A program made the position numbers and the translations under genes. The notes under the pieces were generated by a model. That model saw only the letters and a program-made list of their open reading frames with translations, ran no database searches and was not told where the DNA came from. This document shows, piece by piece, positions 16,155 to 26,097 of a stretch of 32,557 nt of DNA. The first letter of the stretch is position 1. Every line of letters starts with the position of its first letter. The stretch comes from Planctomycetes bacterium DG_23 (GTDB taxonomy: Bacteria > Planctomycetota > DG-23). The stretch is from NCBI GenBank assembly GCA_001302825.1, contig LIZR01000049.1:1-32557 (forward strand), read 5' to 3'.

Positions 16155-17621
16155 CTATCGCTGAGGGTCGTTGACGACGGCCTGAGCTCTTGCAACATCG
16201 TGGGCTTGTGCCGCTTCGACATGTGCCCGGCCGACGGCCTTCCAGTGCCCCCACCGGAAGGCTGCGGCAAAGAGCAGGCCTTGAACCACATTTGAAAGGG
16301 CCAATCCAACCCATACACCGGTGACGCTCTTTAGCAGGTGTGCAAACCCGTAGGCTGCCGGTATGCGCAGCGCGATCATACTCACCCCGGTAATGACCAT
16401 AGGCCAAAAGGTATCACCCGCGCCGTTCATTGACCGTCCCAGAACCATCGAAAGGCATAAAAAAACAAATGTGGCTGAAAACCAGCGCACAAAATTGGCC
16501 CCCGTGGTCACCACTTCTGGCTGGGAATTGAAAATAGCTACAATATGCTCCGCCAAGACAAAGAAGACAATCGTCAGAGGGACCGCGATGAGGCTATACA
16601 TTGCGGCCGTGAGCCAGCCTGCGCGTGCAGCCCTGTCCATTCTCAAGGCGCCGATATTTTGCCCGACCAAGGCAGCAGCAGCGTTCGCAAAACCCATACC
16701 CACCATCATCACCACCATCCTCAGCCGCATACCAATTCCATACGAGGCCAGCGCAACAGTGCCAAACATAGCCACAAGGCGCACCAGTATCAGCGCAGAA
16801 ATATTTCTTATTAGCACCTGCCCTGAGCCAAAAATGCCAATTCTAAACATTTGACTGATGATTGAAAACCGCGGGCTGAGGTCTTGCCAATACAGCCGGA
16901 AATGTATGTGGCCCTTCCAGAAGAAAATTATCGCCAGCCAACTGGCCGCAAAGAACCTGCAGGTTAATGTCGCCACTGCTGAACCGGCAACTCCAAGCGC
17001 CGGCATTCCCAGAAGGCCAAAAATAAGGATAGGGTCCAAAATGATGTTCATTACATTTGCTACCCCCATAATCTTGAGCGGTGTTATAGCGTCTCCCGCC
17101 CCGCGCAGGGCAGATGCAAATGTAACCGCCAGCAGCATCGCAAATGCCCCGCCCGCAGAAATCTGCAGGTAAGGCCGGCCCGCGGCCACCACTTCAGGTT
17201 CAGCCCCCAGTGCGCGCAGGCAAAATTCAGCCCAGGGAATGCCCAGAGCAGCCACTGCCATCGAGATACCAGCCATCATAACCAGACTTTGGCCCACCAC
17301 TTGCTGGGCACGGGAACGATTCCCCCCACCAACGGCCTGGGCTACCAGGGCAGTGCAGCCAGTAGTAACTCCTACGCCCAGCATATAGATGATACCCAGG
17401 ATAGTGCCGCTGACTGCAACTGCTGCGACAGCCGCCGGTCCGAGACGACCGACAAATATCATATCCACAATGGCAAAAACATCTTGCAATACCGCTGCTG
17501 CCATCATCGGTAGGGAAAGGCGCCAGACCGCCTTTATCAGACTGCCCTGGGTAATCCAGGAGGACGCCCCCGCACCAGACGGGATTCCGCCGGGGGTGCC
17601 CTTTGCTCTATGGTTTCTCAT
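16155..17621 (-). CDS. MATE family efflux transporter
   Basis: 488 aa, about 12 hydrophobic segments; LSLPMMAAAVLQDVFAIVDMIFVGRLGPAAVAAVAVSG, GAGDAITPLKIMGVANVMNIILDPILIFG. Confidence 0.92.
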   Translation of the reverse strand: MRNHRAKGTPGGIPSGAGASSWITQGSLIKAVWRLSLPMMAAAVLQDVFAIVDMIFVGRLGPAAVAAVAVSGTILGIIYMLGVGVTTGCTALVAQAVGGGNRSRAQQVVGQSLVMMAGISMAVAALGIPWAEFCLRALGAEPEVVAAGRPYLQISAGGAFAMLLAVTFASALRGAGDAITPLKIMGVANVMNIILDPILIFGLLGMPALGVAGSAVATLTCRFFAASWLAIIFFWKGHIHFRLYWQDLSPRFSIISQMFRIGIFGSGQVLIRNISALILVRLVAMFGTVALASYGIGMRLRMVVMMVGMGFANAAAALVGQNIGALRMDRAARAGWLTAAMYSLIAVPLTIVFFVLAEHIVAIFNSQPEVVTTGANFVRWFSATFVFLCLSMVLGRSMNGAGDTFWPMVITGVSMIALRIPAAYGFAHLLKSVTGVWVGLALSNVVQGLLFAAAFRWGHWKAVGRAHVEAAQAHDVARAQAVVNDPQR

Positions 17622-17862
17622 AGCGAGGAAATTGGGTCCTTTAACCAGTAAATACGGCAGGAAGACCGAAGCAGCCGATGAATAAGGAGTAGCCGTCGCG
17701 CTTTGCTTCCTGAGCCAGTTGTCTATCGCGCCTTTATGGGCTTTTCGATTAAGATAACTCTGGTTAATTGAAAGCCATCAGGCACTTCTCAAACGCAATC
17801 CGTCAGCATAGAGATACACAATGAGCATTATCGGCCATTAGCAGATTTTATCAAATGAAAAG

Positions 17863-17890
17863 TTGACAGAAAACTGATGGCGGCTACAAT
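17863..17890 (+). promoter_or_regulatory. Sigma70-like promoter upstream of the 569-aa gene
   Basis: TTGACA (17863-17868), 16-bp spacer, TACAAT (17885-17890). Confidence 0.55.
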
Positions 17891-18012
17891 TGCAATGTGC
17901 GCTGGTTGGGAAGAGGCGGGCTTTCGTAAAGACTGCCTTTTTTTCGTGATTTCAGTTCAGCAGACCGGGATGGAGTTGCCTTTGTTTACTTGTATCGGAT
18001 TAGGAGAACCTT

Positions 18013-19722
18013 ATGCCTTTATCTCGCTCTCCATTTAAATACAGGATGCTCAATGCGCCGACTACGGAGCTCATAGACTATGCGCATAACCTCGGTATGA
18101 ACTGGGTAGTGGCGGAAACCTCTGGCCATAAAGATACCGAGTTTCCCTTTGAGGACCCGCCGGTTTATATGCCGGGGCTTAAGCGGCTCTATCCTATTCG
18201 CAAGAGAATGAGCCGTGCTATTGAGAAAGAACGCCGCCGCCTACACCGTCTTTTCACCTATGCCAAAAAGAAGGGCCTAAAGGTCATTTATCATACCTAC
18301 GAGGTTTCGGTGCCCAAGGGTTTTGAGAGGGCTTATCCGAGGATGTTTTCGCCGGCCATCCGCGAGTTTCGTGGTCGCGCCACCGCAGAACAGCGCAGTC
18401 GACAACTATGTGTTAGCCGTGCCCAAGTTCGTGAAGTCATTGCTCAGAAGATTCAGGAGGTTTGCCAGACCTTCCCGGAACTGGATGGGTTCGCCTACAC
18501 CAATAACGAAAGCTCGACCCAGACACACTGCTGGCATCGCTGCGAGGACTGCCGCAACATCACTTTCAGCCGAATGATGAAATTCCTGCATGATGCCATT
18601 CTGGAAGGGATTCGGCGCTCCGGCCGGCCCGTTAGACTTTTCGTGCGTTGCTGGGGAACTCACGAGACGGACTTCAAATATTGGGAAGCCTTCAAAAAGC
18701 GCGTCCAGTATGGTGCACACGAACTCGCCGGCAAAGAGTGGCTGCCGGCTCATGTCAAGGCCTTCGCGCCCAAACACCTTCATTTCAAGCCCAGCCGTGA
18801 CATCTTGCCTTTCGTCCGCTCCCTCAAAGGCCAGGATACGGCCTTTATCTACAAGGCCTCCTGGGGAGATAACAACCTGCACCATCCGCTCAATCCTTGG
18901 ATTGGTAAGTATGCACCGCACGACCAGGTCTGTGAGATTAGTTTTGAACACCACCATTACCCGGAGCGCGCCTTCTACATTATGGGGCGTGAGATGCAGC
19001 GACGCGTCAGGCTCTGCGCCGCCAGAGGTGTGGGTATTTGTGCGCTCACCTCCAGTTGGGGTCACCACCAGTCAAAGAGTTATCGCGTGCACCCCTCCCG
19101 CCAACTGCTCGGCGAACTCAACCTTTACCTGCTGGGGGAACTTATGAAAAACCCCGAGGCAAACCTGGAACGGGTTACAGCCCGCTATCTGCGCGGCCGT
19201 TATGGGAAAAAAGTTGCGGCGGAGAAAGAGCTTGTTGGTTTTTTGCTTGACTCGGAAGATATCGCTGCCCAGGCTATGAATGTCAAAGGAGTGCGAACGA
19301 CTTCCGACGCCGAGCGCATCCCCACCGGATTCCATAACTTCTTCGGTTCCATCGTTCGCTACGCTGCGATGTATCCCCACTGGGAGAAACGCTTGTGGCC
19401 GAGCCAGGGTAACATCAAGCGCATTTTCCGCGACAAGGAGCGCAATGTAAAGCGCGCCGAACAGATAGTGCAGCGCATTGAAGCCCTAAAGAAGAATTTG
19501 CCCGCCCGCGCATACCAGGAATTCAGCACCTGCTTTGGGTGGCTACTCACAATGGCTCGTTCGTTCCGTGCAGCCCATATGCTTTTCTATACTATGTGGG
19601 CATTACGCGAGGGCGAACTTCAGCCGACCACGCATAAACTCGACCGCCTGCACGAAATTATCAAAGAATACAGCGAAATTCTGCCCTTGAATAGGGTGGA
19701 GCAGGTCTGGACAAGGGTTTAG
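18013..19722 (+). CDS. Large uncharacterised protein, possibly glycoside-hydrolase-like TIM barrel
   Basis: 569 aa uninterrupted ORF. LGMNWVVAETSGH, KKGLKVIYHTYE, LDGFAYTNNESS and PVRLFVRCWG resemble beta-strand ends of a TIM barrel; a CWHRCEDC cysteine cluster is present. Confidence 0.75.
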   Translation: MPLSRSPFKYRMLNAPTTELIDYAHNLGMNWVVAETSGHKDTEFPFEDPPVYMPGLKRLYPIRKRMSRAIEKERRRLHRLFTYAKKKGLKVIYHTYEVSVPKGFERAYPRMFSPAIREFRGRATAEQRSRQLCVSRAQVREVIAQKIQEVCQTFPELDGFAYTNNESSTQTHCWHRCEDCRNITFSRMMKFLHDAILEGIRRSGRPVRLFVRCWGTHETDFKYWEAFKKRVQYGAHELAGKEWLPAHVKAFAPKHLHFKPSRDILPFVRSLKGQDTAFIYKASWGDNNLHHPLNPWIGKYAPHDQVCEISFEHHHYPERAFYIMGREMQRRVRLCAARGVGICALTSSWGHHQSKSYRVHPSRQLLGELNLYLLGELMKNPEANLERVTARYLRGRYGKKVAAEKELVGFLLDSEDIAAQAMNVKGVRTTSDAERIPTGFHNFFGSIVRYAAMYPHWEKRLWPSQGNIKRIFRDKERNVKRAEQIVQRIEALKKNLPARAYQEFSTCFGWLLTMARSFRAAHMLFYTMWALREGELQPTTHKLDRLHEIIKEYSEILPLNRVEQVWTRV

Positions 19723-19807
19723 AAGCCTTTCCTGATTTTTCCCGGCGTAAACATCGCAGGGCATATTGGTGCCTGAACATCTATCATCTCCTTAGGTCAC
19801 AAACTGC

Positions 19808-19836
19808 TTGACAACCATCTCTGAATGTGCTAAAAA
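19808..19836 (+). promoter_or_regulatory. Possible promoter for the 19917 gene
   Basis: TTGACA (19808-19813), 17-bp spacer, TAAAAA (19831-19836). Confidence 0.35.
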
Positions 19837-19916
19837 ATCGGTGAACCCCGAACACGGCTTTGTTTCCGCGTTGAGGAGTTTCGAACCGTTGAAAGTCCCA
19901 AATAACCAGGTGGAGT

Positions 19917-20579
19917 TTGAAAAAATTAGTCTACCTATTATCGGCTATTGTTGTAATTGGAATCATCGTAGTTGCGTGGAAGCAAACCCGCCCTCCAGCA
20001 CTTAGCCCTGAGCAAAAGAGGGGTCTGGATAGTTTCCTTAATAAATACCTTTCCGATAGGGGACTCACTGAGGAAGACATCAAACCAGTTGTAACCACCG
20101 GCGACCCGGCAGTTCCTCATCTCATTAAGGCCATCGGCAAGGTCCAGCCTTCTCAGCCTCTTATCGCTGTCCATTCCGATGTTAATATGGTGGATTGCCT
20201 GGCGCGGATTGGTACGCCCAAAGCGATTGATGGAATCTGTAAAATCCTGAAACACGAATATCCCGGCTATTACGGAATGGACCGTATGCAGGCAGCCGCT
20301 GCCCTGGTGCGACTGGGGGCGAAGCATAAAGCGTCTATCCTGCGTGAAGTTGTCGTTGAACATAAAGAATTAGTGGCTGGGCAAAGGTATCCAGAGATGC
20401 ACGGTGACGAAATTTTTGTTCTGGAAAATGCTTTGAGAATGCTTGAGGCAGGCGAAGGCGCCAGAGACACCACCAACTTCGGTCCCGGGCCCGTTTTGGA
20501 ATACGGCTTCCTTAAGAAGGGATATGAGTCGCCATTTGAAAAAATGGAAAAGGCCATGGAAGAAGCGAATAATCCATAG
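19917..20579 (+). CDS. Membrane-anchored HEAT-repeat-like protein
   Basis: N-terminal TM (LVYLLSAIVVIGIIVVAW) then helical repeats (GDPAVPHLIKAIGKV..., IGTPKAIDGICKILK..., MQAAAALVRLG). Confidence 0.65.
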   Translation: MKKLVYLLSAIVVIGIIVVAWKQTRPPALSPEQKRGLDSFLNKYLSDRGLTEEDIKPVVTTGDPAVPHLIKAIGKVQPSQPLIAVHSDVNMVDCLARIGTPKAIDGICKILKHEYPGYYGMDRMQAAAALVRLGAKHKASILREVVVEHKELVAGQRYPEMHGDEIFVLENALRMLEAGEGARDTTNFGPGPVLEYGFLKKGYESPFEKMEKAMEEANNP

Positions 20580-20611
20580 TAATATCTTCAGATAAATCCA
20601 TATGTAGGGGG

Positions 20612-21583
20612 TTGAAATTGAAAGATTTACGGGTTGCGGCGGTTCAATTTGAACATAAACCTAATGACAAGGAGGCAAATCGCCGGAAAATCCGTCATTT
20701 TGCAGACGAGGCCGCGGCTAATAATGTTGAAATGACCATCTTTCCAGAATGCTGCATCACGGGATACTGGCACCTGCGGCATCTGGCGTTTGAGGAACTA
20801 ACCACTTTGGCCGAAAGCATCCCTGACGATACCTCTACTCAATTCTTGCTGGATTTGTCGAAGAAATACAAAATGAACATTGGCGCGGGACTTGTGGAGA
20901 AAGCGGACGATGGAAAGCTTTACAATACATATGTGGTTGCAATGCCAGATGGAAAATGGGTAAGGCACAGAAAAATCCACGCCTTTATAAGTAAGCATAT
21001 ATCTTGCGGTTCTGAATATACGGTATTTGATACACCGCACGGGTGTCGCTGTGGGGTTCTCATTTGCTACGATAACAACATAGGTGAGAATGTCCGCATC
21101 ACGGCACTTAAGGGAGCAGAAATTCTGTTGGCCCCGCACCAGACCGGGGGCTGCAAGAAAGAAAATATTTATGTTATGGGACTGGTGGACCGTAAATTAT
21201 GGGAGAATCGTCATCAGGACCCAGAGGCAATTGAAGCAGAATTTCGCGGGCCCAAGGGCAGGGGATGGCTTATGCGCTGGTTGCCTACACGGGCGCATGA
21301 TAATGGACTTTTTCTGGTCTTCAGTAACGGCGTGGGTGTGGATGATGATGAAATAAGAACCGGAAATGCGATGATCATAGACCCTTACGGCCGCATTATA
21401 AAAGAGACCTGGAAGGCCGATGATGATATGGTGGCTGCGGACCTGGATGCATCACTTCTGGAGCACTCTACTGGTAGGAGATGGATTAAGACCAGGCGGC
21501 CAGACTTATATGAACCATTAACCGTGCCCACCGGAATGGAACGAGATACCCGTTCAGTAAGATTTGATGAGGAAGGGATATAA
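20612..21583 (+). CDS. Carbon-nitrogen hydrolase (nitrilase superfamily), no. 1
   Basis: Triad context: E in FPECCITGYW, K in WVRHRKIHAF, C in CGVLICYDNNIGEN. Confidence 0.88.
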   Translation: MKLKDLRVAAVQFEHKPNDKEANRRKIRHFADEAAANNVEMTIFPECCITGYWHLRHLAFEELTTLAESIPDDTSTQFLLDLSKKYKMNIGAGLVEKADDGKLYNTYVVAMPDGKWVRHRKIHAFISKHISCGSEYTVFDTPHGCRCGVLICYDNNIGENVRITALKGAEILLAPHQTGGCKKENIYVMGLVDRKLWENRHQDPEAIEAEFRGPKGRGWLMRWLPTRAHDNGLFLVFSNGVGVDDDEIRTGNAMIIDPYGRIIKETWKADDDMVAADLDASLLEHSTGRRWIKTRRPDLYEPLTVPTGMERDTRSVRFDEEGI

Positions 21584-21691
21584 GGCATTAAATGCAAAAG
21601 CGATAAGATGCCGTCTGGGAAAAAAGAGAATTACCAACTTCCCTATCCAATATAATCTACCGGCACTTAATTAAGAAAGGATGAAAACCTT

Positions 21692-22453
21692 TTGACAAAA
21701 GCACTTATTATAGGTATTGTTTTGTTTTTATTAATTGTGGGAGGCTGTGGCAAAAGTCAAAGGGAAAAAGACACAATCCCTGAAAGTAGTCTCGCCCCTG
21801 AAAAGCAGGAAAAAATAAGGAGGGTGCTTCGTGATGTGAGCTATATGGCCAAGGCAGCCCGAAAGTTATTTGCCAAAGAATACGGCAAAGATGGCGTGCC
21901 TTTTATGATTGAAAGAATATTGGAAATATATGAAACGGGCCCGGACTGGAAACATCCCCAGTTATATTCCATAGCCGGTAATCTCATCTTTTCTCTGGGA
22001 GAAATTGGCGATGAGCGCGCTCTTCCGGCTCTCAAATTGTGGCTTACCGATAAAAAATATCGTGTATTTCGCACCGAGGCTGCCTATGCTCTGGGAGAAC
22101 TCGGAAATTCAGAAGCGATACAGCCTCTCTGGGAAGTATGGAAAGAGGAAAAGGGATACTTAGAAAAAGATGACGACGAAGGCCCCTGGCCTTTTGCCGG
22201 ATACCATCCTTCCGGCGGTTATGTTCACGGCGTCCTTGCGGAAGTGGGCAAGGCACTTTTCAAATTAGGTGAGAAAAGTATAGTTGGAGAATTGATTGAA
22301 GCGGCCGAGATGTCCCGCGAGAGGTGGACGGGGGGCTATTGGCGCCTTCTTGAGGCGCTTACAGAAATCTCGGGCGAGCCACTTTCGCAATCTACCGACG
22401 AGATTGGATATTGGCAGAAATGGTGGCAGGAGAACAAGCCTAAGTATCAATAG
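21692..22453 (+). CDS. HEAT-repeat-like lipoprotein
   Basis: Lipobox LLIVGGC; repeats LIFSLGEIGDERALPALKLWL..., AAYALGELGNSEAIQPLWEVW. Confidence 0.75.
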   Translation: MTKALIIGIVLFLLIVGGCGKSQREKDTIPESSLAPEKQEKIRRVLRDVSYMAKAARKLFAKEYGKDGVPFMIERILEIYETGPDWKHPQLYSIAGNLIFSLGEIGDERALPALKLWLTDKKYRVFRTEAAYALGELGNSEAIQPLWEVWKEEKGYLEKDDDEGPWPFAGYHPSGGYVHGVLAEVGKALFKLGEKSIVGELIEAAEMSRERWTGGYWRLLEALTEISGEPLSQSTDEIGYWQKWWQENKPKYQ

Positions 22454-22563
22454 TTCTCTTAATATTTGGATAAAGTCACCTATGGTGAGGCCTTACAGGC
22501 CGTTCTAAATGGGATTTGGCAAGAGCGTGATTTCTCAAGGCTACACCAGCGGTCCCGCGATGC

Positions 22564-22857
22564 TTGAAGAGGAAGGTGGATAGTATGCGAAGGATAGAGG
22601 AAATTTCTCGCTTCATCAGAAAAAAAATGAACGAAATGGATAGAAGTGGGATAGTGCTGGCGTTAAGCGGCGGCTTGGATTCCAGTGTCGTGACTGGTTT
22701 GTGCGTTAAGGCCGTGGGAAAAGGGAAAGTCACAGCGATGGTGATGTATGAAAAAGAGGCAAGCGAAGAAGCCTCAAAAAATGCAGAAACCATATCTGAC
22801 TTCTTCGGCATAAAATTAGTAAAGATTGAGACATATCCAAACTCTTACGAGATATAG
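22564..22857 (+). CDS. NAD synthetase-like ATP-pyrophosphatase, N-terminal part (frame-disrupted)
   Basis: PP-loop LALSGGLDSSVVTGL; terminates early at ...TYPNSYEI*. Confidence 0.75.
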   Translation: MKRKVDSMRRIEEISRFIRKKMNEMDRSGIVLALSGGLDSSVVTGLCVKAVGKGKVTAMVMYEKEASEEASKNAETISDFFGIKLVKIETYPNSYEI

Positions 22858-23453
22858 GAAGTTACGACTTCTTTGTTTCTAAACTCCCCACTAAAAAACT
22901 AAAAAGCTTTTTGATTAATTTTTATATTAAGGACTTAGTAAGGAGGGAAAAGTCTTTCAGTTTTTATTTAAAAGGAAGCAGGAATAAAACGATTTCCGCA
23001 GCAGCAGCAAATGCAATGATAAAACACAGGTTAAGGATGATTTTGATTTATTATTATGCCGAAAAAAACAATTTGCTCGTCGCCGGCGCGGCTAACAAGA
23101 CCGAAGTCTTGACCGGACTATTTTCCAAGTTCGGGGTGGACAATTGTGCTGACATTATGCCCATTGCTCATCTCTATAGAACAGAGGTCATAGAGATAGC
23201 CAAAGAACTGAGGCTCCCCGAAGAAATAATATATAAGAAGTCGACCCCGGGGCTTCTTTTGGGAATAGGGGATAAGTATGAGGATATCACCGGTTTGAAT
23301 TACGAAGAAGTCGATCTGATACTCAAGAATCTGGGCAAATCTTCAGAAGAAATTTCCAAAGACTTCGGGTTGGACATCAAAAAAGTGAACTTTGTTATGG
23401 ATATGTATAAAAGTTCCGCGCACAAGAGAAATCCGAGTATGATGGTAGAATGA
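22851..23453 (+). CDS. NAD synthetase-like protein, C-terminal part in the -1 frame
   Basis: From 22851 the frame reads DIGSYDFFVSKLPTKKLKSFLINFYIKDL..., continuing into MIKHRLRMILIYYYAEKNNLLVAGAANKTEVLTGLFSKFGVDNCADIMPIAHLYRTEV (NadE signature). Confidence 0.75.
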   Translation, partial: DIGSYDFFVSKLPTKKLKSFLINFYIKDLVRREKSFSFYLKGSRNKTISAAAANAMIKHRLRMILIYYYAEKNNLLVAGAANKTEVLTGLFSKFGVDNCADIMPIAHLYRTEVIEIAKELRLPEEIIYKKSTPGLLLGIGDKYEDITGLNYEEVDLILKNLGKSSEEISKDFGLDIKKVNFVMDMYKSSAHKRNPSMMVE

Positions 23454-23544
23454 TAGAGGAAAGAGTCAAAAATGCCCCTTATATTTAAGAAGAACGGCAA
23501 CATAGCATCTCTTAAGAACACCCTTTCGGCTGAGGAGGAAACCA

Positions 23545-24813
23545 TTGATTGAGAAACTCGCCATCAAAGGAGGCCCCCGGACTGTTCCCGAAGGAACTAT
23601 CAAAAACTGGCCGCCCATCGATGATGTGGACCGCAAGATGGTTATGGCAGCGCTGGAAAGCCCCAAACTCACTTACGCCCAGAACTGCCGCAACCTTGAA
23701 GAAGAATTCGCAGCCTGGAACGGCAATCGCTTCTCCATTACCACCAATTCTGGCACGGCCGCCTTGCATATGGGGGTAGCGGCCTGCGGTTGTGGAGTCG
23801 GTGACGAAGTTATCGTGCCGGCCTATTCCTGGTCCTCCTCGGTTACTTGCGTGCTCCATCATAATGCCATTCCGGTGTTCGTGGACATCGACTTTGATAC
23901 GATGAATATAGACCCGGACAAAATCGAAGAGGCGATTACTCCACGAACTAAGGCCATCATTGTTGTTCACCTGCATGGCCTTGCTGTAGATATGAAAAAG
24001 ATTATGGATATTGCCCAGCGCCACGGCCTCAAGGTGATAGAGGATGCCTGTCAGGCCCACGGGGCGAAATTCAATGGCAAGAAGGTAGGCACCTGGGGCC
24101 ACTCTGCCGCCTTCAGTTTCAATCAGAACAAGTGTCTATGCTCGGGCGAAGGCGGAATGTTCGTGACCGATGATGAAGAGATCCTCGCTCAGGCAAAAAA
24201 ACTTTGGTCTTTTGGAGAAACTCGCACCCCCCTCGAAGACCGTGACTATCACGCCTATGCTTTAGGATGGATGTATCGCAATAGCGAAATCATCGCGGCC
24301 TTTGGCCGCGCGCAATTAACCAAATTAGACCCTTACCTGGACACACAGAAGAAAAATGCCCAGCGGCTGGCCGAGTGCCTAAAAGACATACCTCACTTAA
24401 TCCTACCTACCGAGCCGGATGGTTTTGAACATAACTGGTATAATTACACCGTCCGATTTGATATGGAGGCATTGGGACACGCGGACGATGCCGCGGCATT
24501 TCGCGATAAAATTCTGCGCGCCCTTCAGGCTGAAGGGGCGGGGGTAAGCGTGTGGCAAAAATTCATCCTGCCGGCGATGACCGTGTTTCAGGCCAAAAAC
24601 TCCTACGGCAAGGGCTGTCCCTGGAGCTGCCCCCACGCCGAAAGCGTTGATTACTCCCCAGAGAGATTTCCTATGGCCGAGAAACACTGTGACTGGCACA
24701 TCGGAATGACCACTCCCCTGCGCGCACCCAATGGCCCCGAGGTGGCCGAACTCGTTGCCCAGGCCATTCGCAAGGTTATGGAGAACCTTGACCAATTTGA
24801 GGATATAAAATAG
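23545..24813 (+). CDS. DegT/DnrJ/EryC1/StrS-family PLP aminotransferase (TTG start)
   Basis: TTNSGTAALHMGVAACGCGVGDEVIVPAYSWSSSV, VIEDACQAHGAKFNGKKVGTWGHSAAFSFNQNKCLCSGEGGMFVT, with the PLP Lys in NQNKCLCSGEGG. Confidence 0.93.
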   Translation: MIEKLAIKGGPRTVPEGTIKNWPPIDDVDRKMVMAALESPKLTYAQNCRNLEEEFAAWNGNRFSITTNSGTAALHMGVAACGCGVGDEVIVPAYSWSSSVTCVLHHNAIPVFVDIDFDTMNIDPDKIEEAITPRTKAIIVVHLHGLAVDMKKIMDIAQRHGLKVIEDACQAHGAKFNGKKVGTWGHSAAFSFNQNKCLCSGEGGMFVTDDEEILAQAKKLWSFGETRTPLEDRDYHAYALGWMYRNSEIIAAFGRAQLTKLDPYLDTQKKNAQRLAECLKDIPHLILPTEPDGFEHNWYNYTVRFDMEALGHADDAAAFRDKILRALQAEGAGVSVWQKFILPAMTVFQAKNSYGKGCPWSCPHAESVDYSPERFPMAEKHCDWHIGMTTPLRAPNGPEVAELVAQAIRKVMENLDQFEDIK

Positions 24814-24823
24814 GGAAGAGGCA

Positions 24824-26095
24824 TTGGCTCTCAAGGTAGGCTTTGCAGAAACCGATATCACACCTCCGGTGGGCACCCATAAGATTGGTTGGAAAAAAGA
24901 TATCGTTTCTGACCGAGTATTGGACCCGCTCTTCGCCCGCACTGCGGTTCTGGAGTGTGCGGGAGAAAAAGTTGCCTTTGTTCAACTGGACACCCTTAGT
25001 ATTCGCTGGTCTCAAGTCTCCGATATCCGCCAGAGGATTGCTCAAATGTACGCCTTTCCAGCCCGCAGCATAATGGTCGCCGCCACGCACAACCACGCAG
25101 GACCGGCCGTAGCAAACGCTGGAGATGTGAAGCGGGACGATGCTTACATCCAGAGCTTGGTCACCAAAGTCGTCTTTATGTTCGGCCAGGTCCTCACCAA
25201 TATGCAGGAGGCCGAGATAGGCTTCGGAAACAGCTTCGAATTTGATGTGGCTTACAACCGAAGGGTGATTATGAGAGACGGGACTGTCCGCACCCACGGA
25301 AAATTTACAGCCCCGGGAGCTCTATGTATAGAGGGGCCTATAGACCCTGAGTTGGCTGTTATGGTAGCGCGTACCAAAGCAGGCAAATTGCTTGGCGCCA
25401 TAGTCAATTTTACCTGTCATCCCACGCACCACGGTAGTGAAGGAGCGCTTTCTGCAGGTTTTCCCGGCGTTCTGGCAATGCAAATGAAATCCCGGGGATG
25501 TTTGGTGACGCTTTACCTCAACGGCGCCTCCGGCAATATTACCCATATTGACCCGCGCCGACCGGCTCTCCGCAAGTCCAAAGAGGAAATCGGTGCTATC
25601 CTTGCCGACGATGTCAGCAGCATTCTGGCAAGAATGGAATACCGAACTGAAGTAAAACTCGGCTCCCGCTCAAAGACCATTCAATTGCCTTTCCGAAAAA
25701 TCACAGAAAAAGAAATTAAGGGGACAGCAAAAGGCGCTCAGCGTTTTATCGACTCCGCTATATATGACCGCGAGATTCCCCGCCAGATAGAACGCATACG
25801 CAGAATGGGTACCCAGCCCGCAGAGGTGCAGGTAATATTCGTGGATGAATATGCCTTTGTGGCCATTCCGGCAGAGTATTTCGTGCAGCACGGCCTGCGT
25901 ATTAAGGAAAAATCCCATCCCCGGCATGCGCTCATCGTCGGACATGCTAATGGTATGGTGGGGTATGTGCCGCATAAGGAGGCCTTCCTGCGCGGCGGAT
26001 ACGAAACCACCTTTTGTGGAAGTAGCCGTCTGGCCCCCGAGGCCGGCGATATGCTCGCAGACTGTGCTATTGAACTCCTGCACCAAGGGGTCTAA
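24824..26095 (+). CDS. Neutral/alkaline ceramidase-like hydrolase (TTG start)
   Basis: VGFAETDITPPVGTHKIGW, RSIMVAATHNHAGPAV, VNFTCHPTHHG, LYLNGASGNITHIDPR. Confidence 0.85.
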   Translation: MALKVGFAETDITPPVGTHKIGWKKDIVSDRVLDPLFARTAVLECAGEKVAFVQLDTLSIRWSQVSDIRQRIAQMYAFPARSIMVAATHNHAGPAVANAGDVKRDDAYIQSLVTKVVFMFGQVLTNMQEAEIGFGNSFEFDVAYNRRVIMRDGTVRTHGKFTAPGALCIEGPIDPELAVMVARTKAGKLLGAIVNFTCHPTHHGSEGALSAGFPGVLAMQMKSRGCLVTLYLNGASGNITHIDPRRPALRKSKEEIGAILADDVSSILARMEYRTEVKLGSRSKTIQLPFRKITEKEIKGTAKGAQRFIDSAIYDREIPRQIERIRRMGTQPAEVQVIFVDEYAFVAIPAEYFVQHGLRIKEKSHPRHALIVGHANGMVGYVPHKEAFLRGGYETTFCGSSRLAPEAGDMLADCAIELLHQGV

Positions 26096-26097
26096 GC

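Noticed and set aside
16363-16854. 163-aa plus-strand ORF opposite the MATE gene
   Set aside because: Shadow ORF of a strongly supported MATE transporter; no domain signal.
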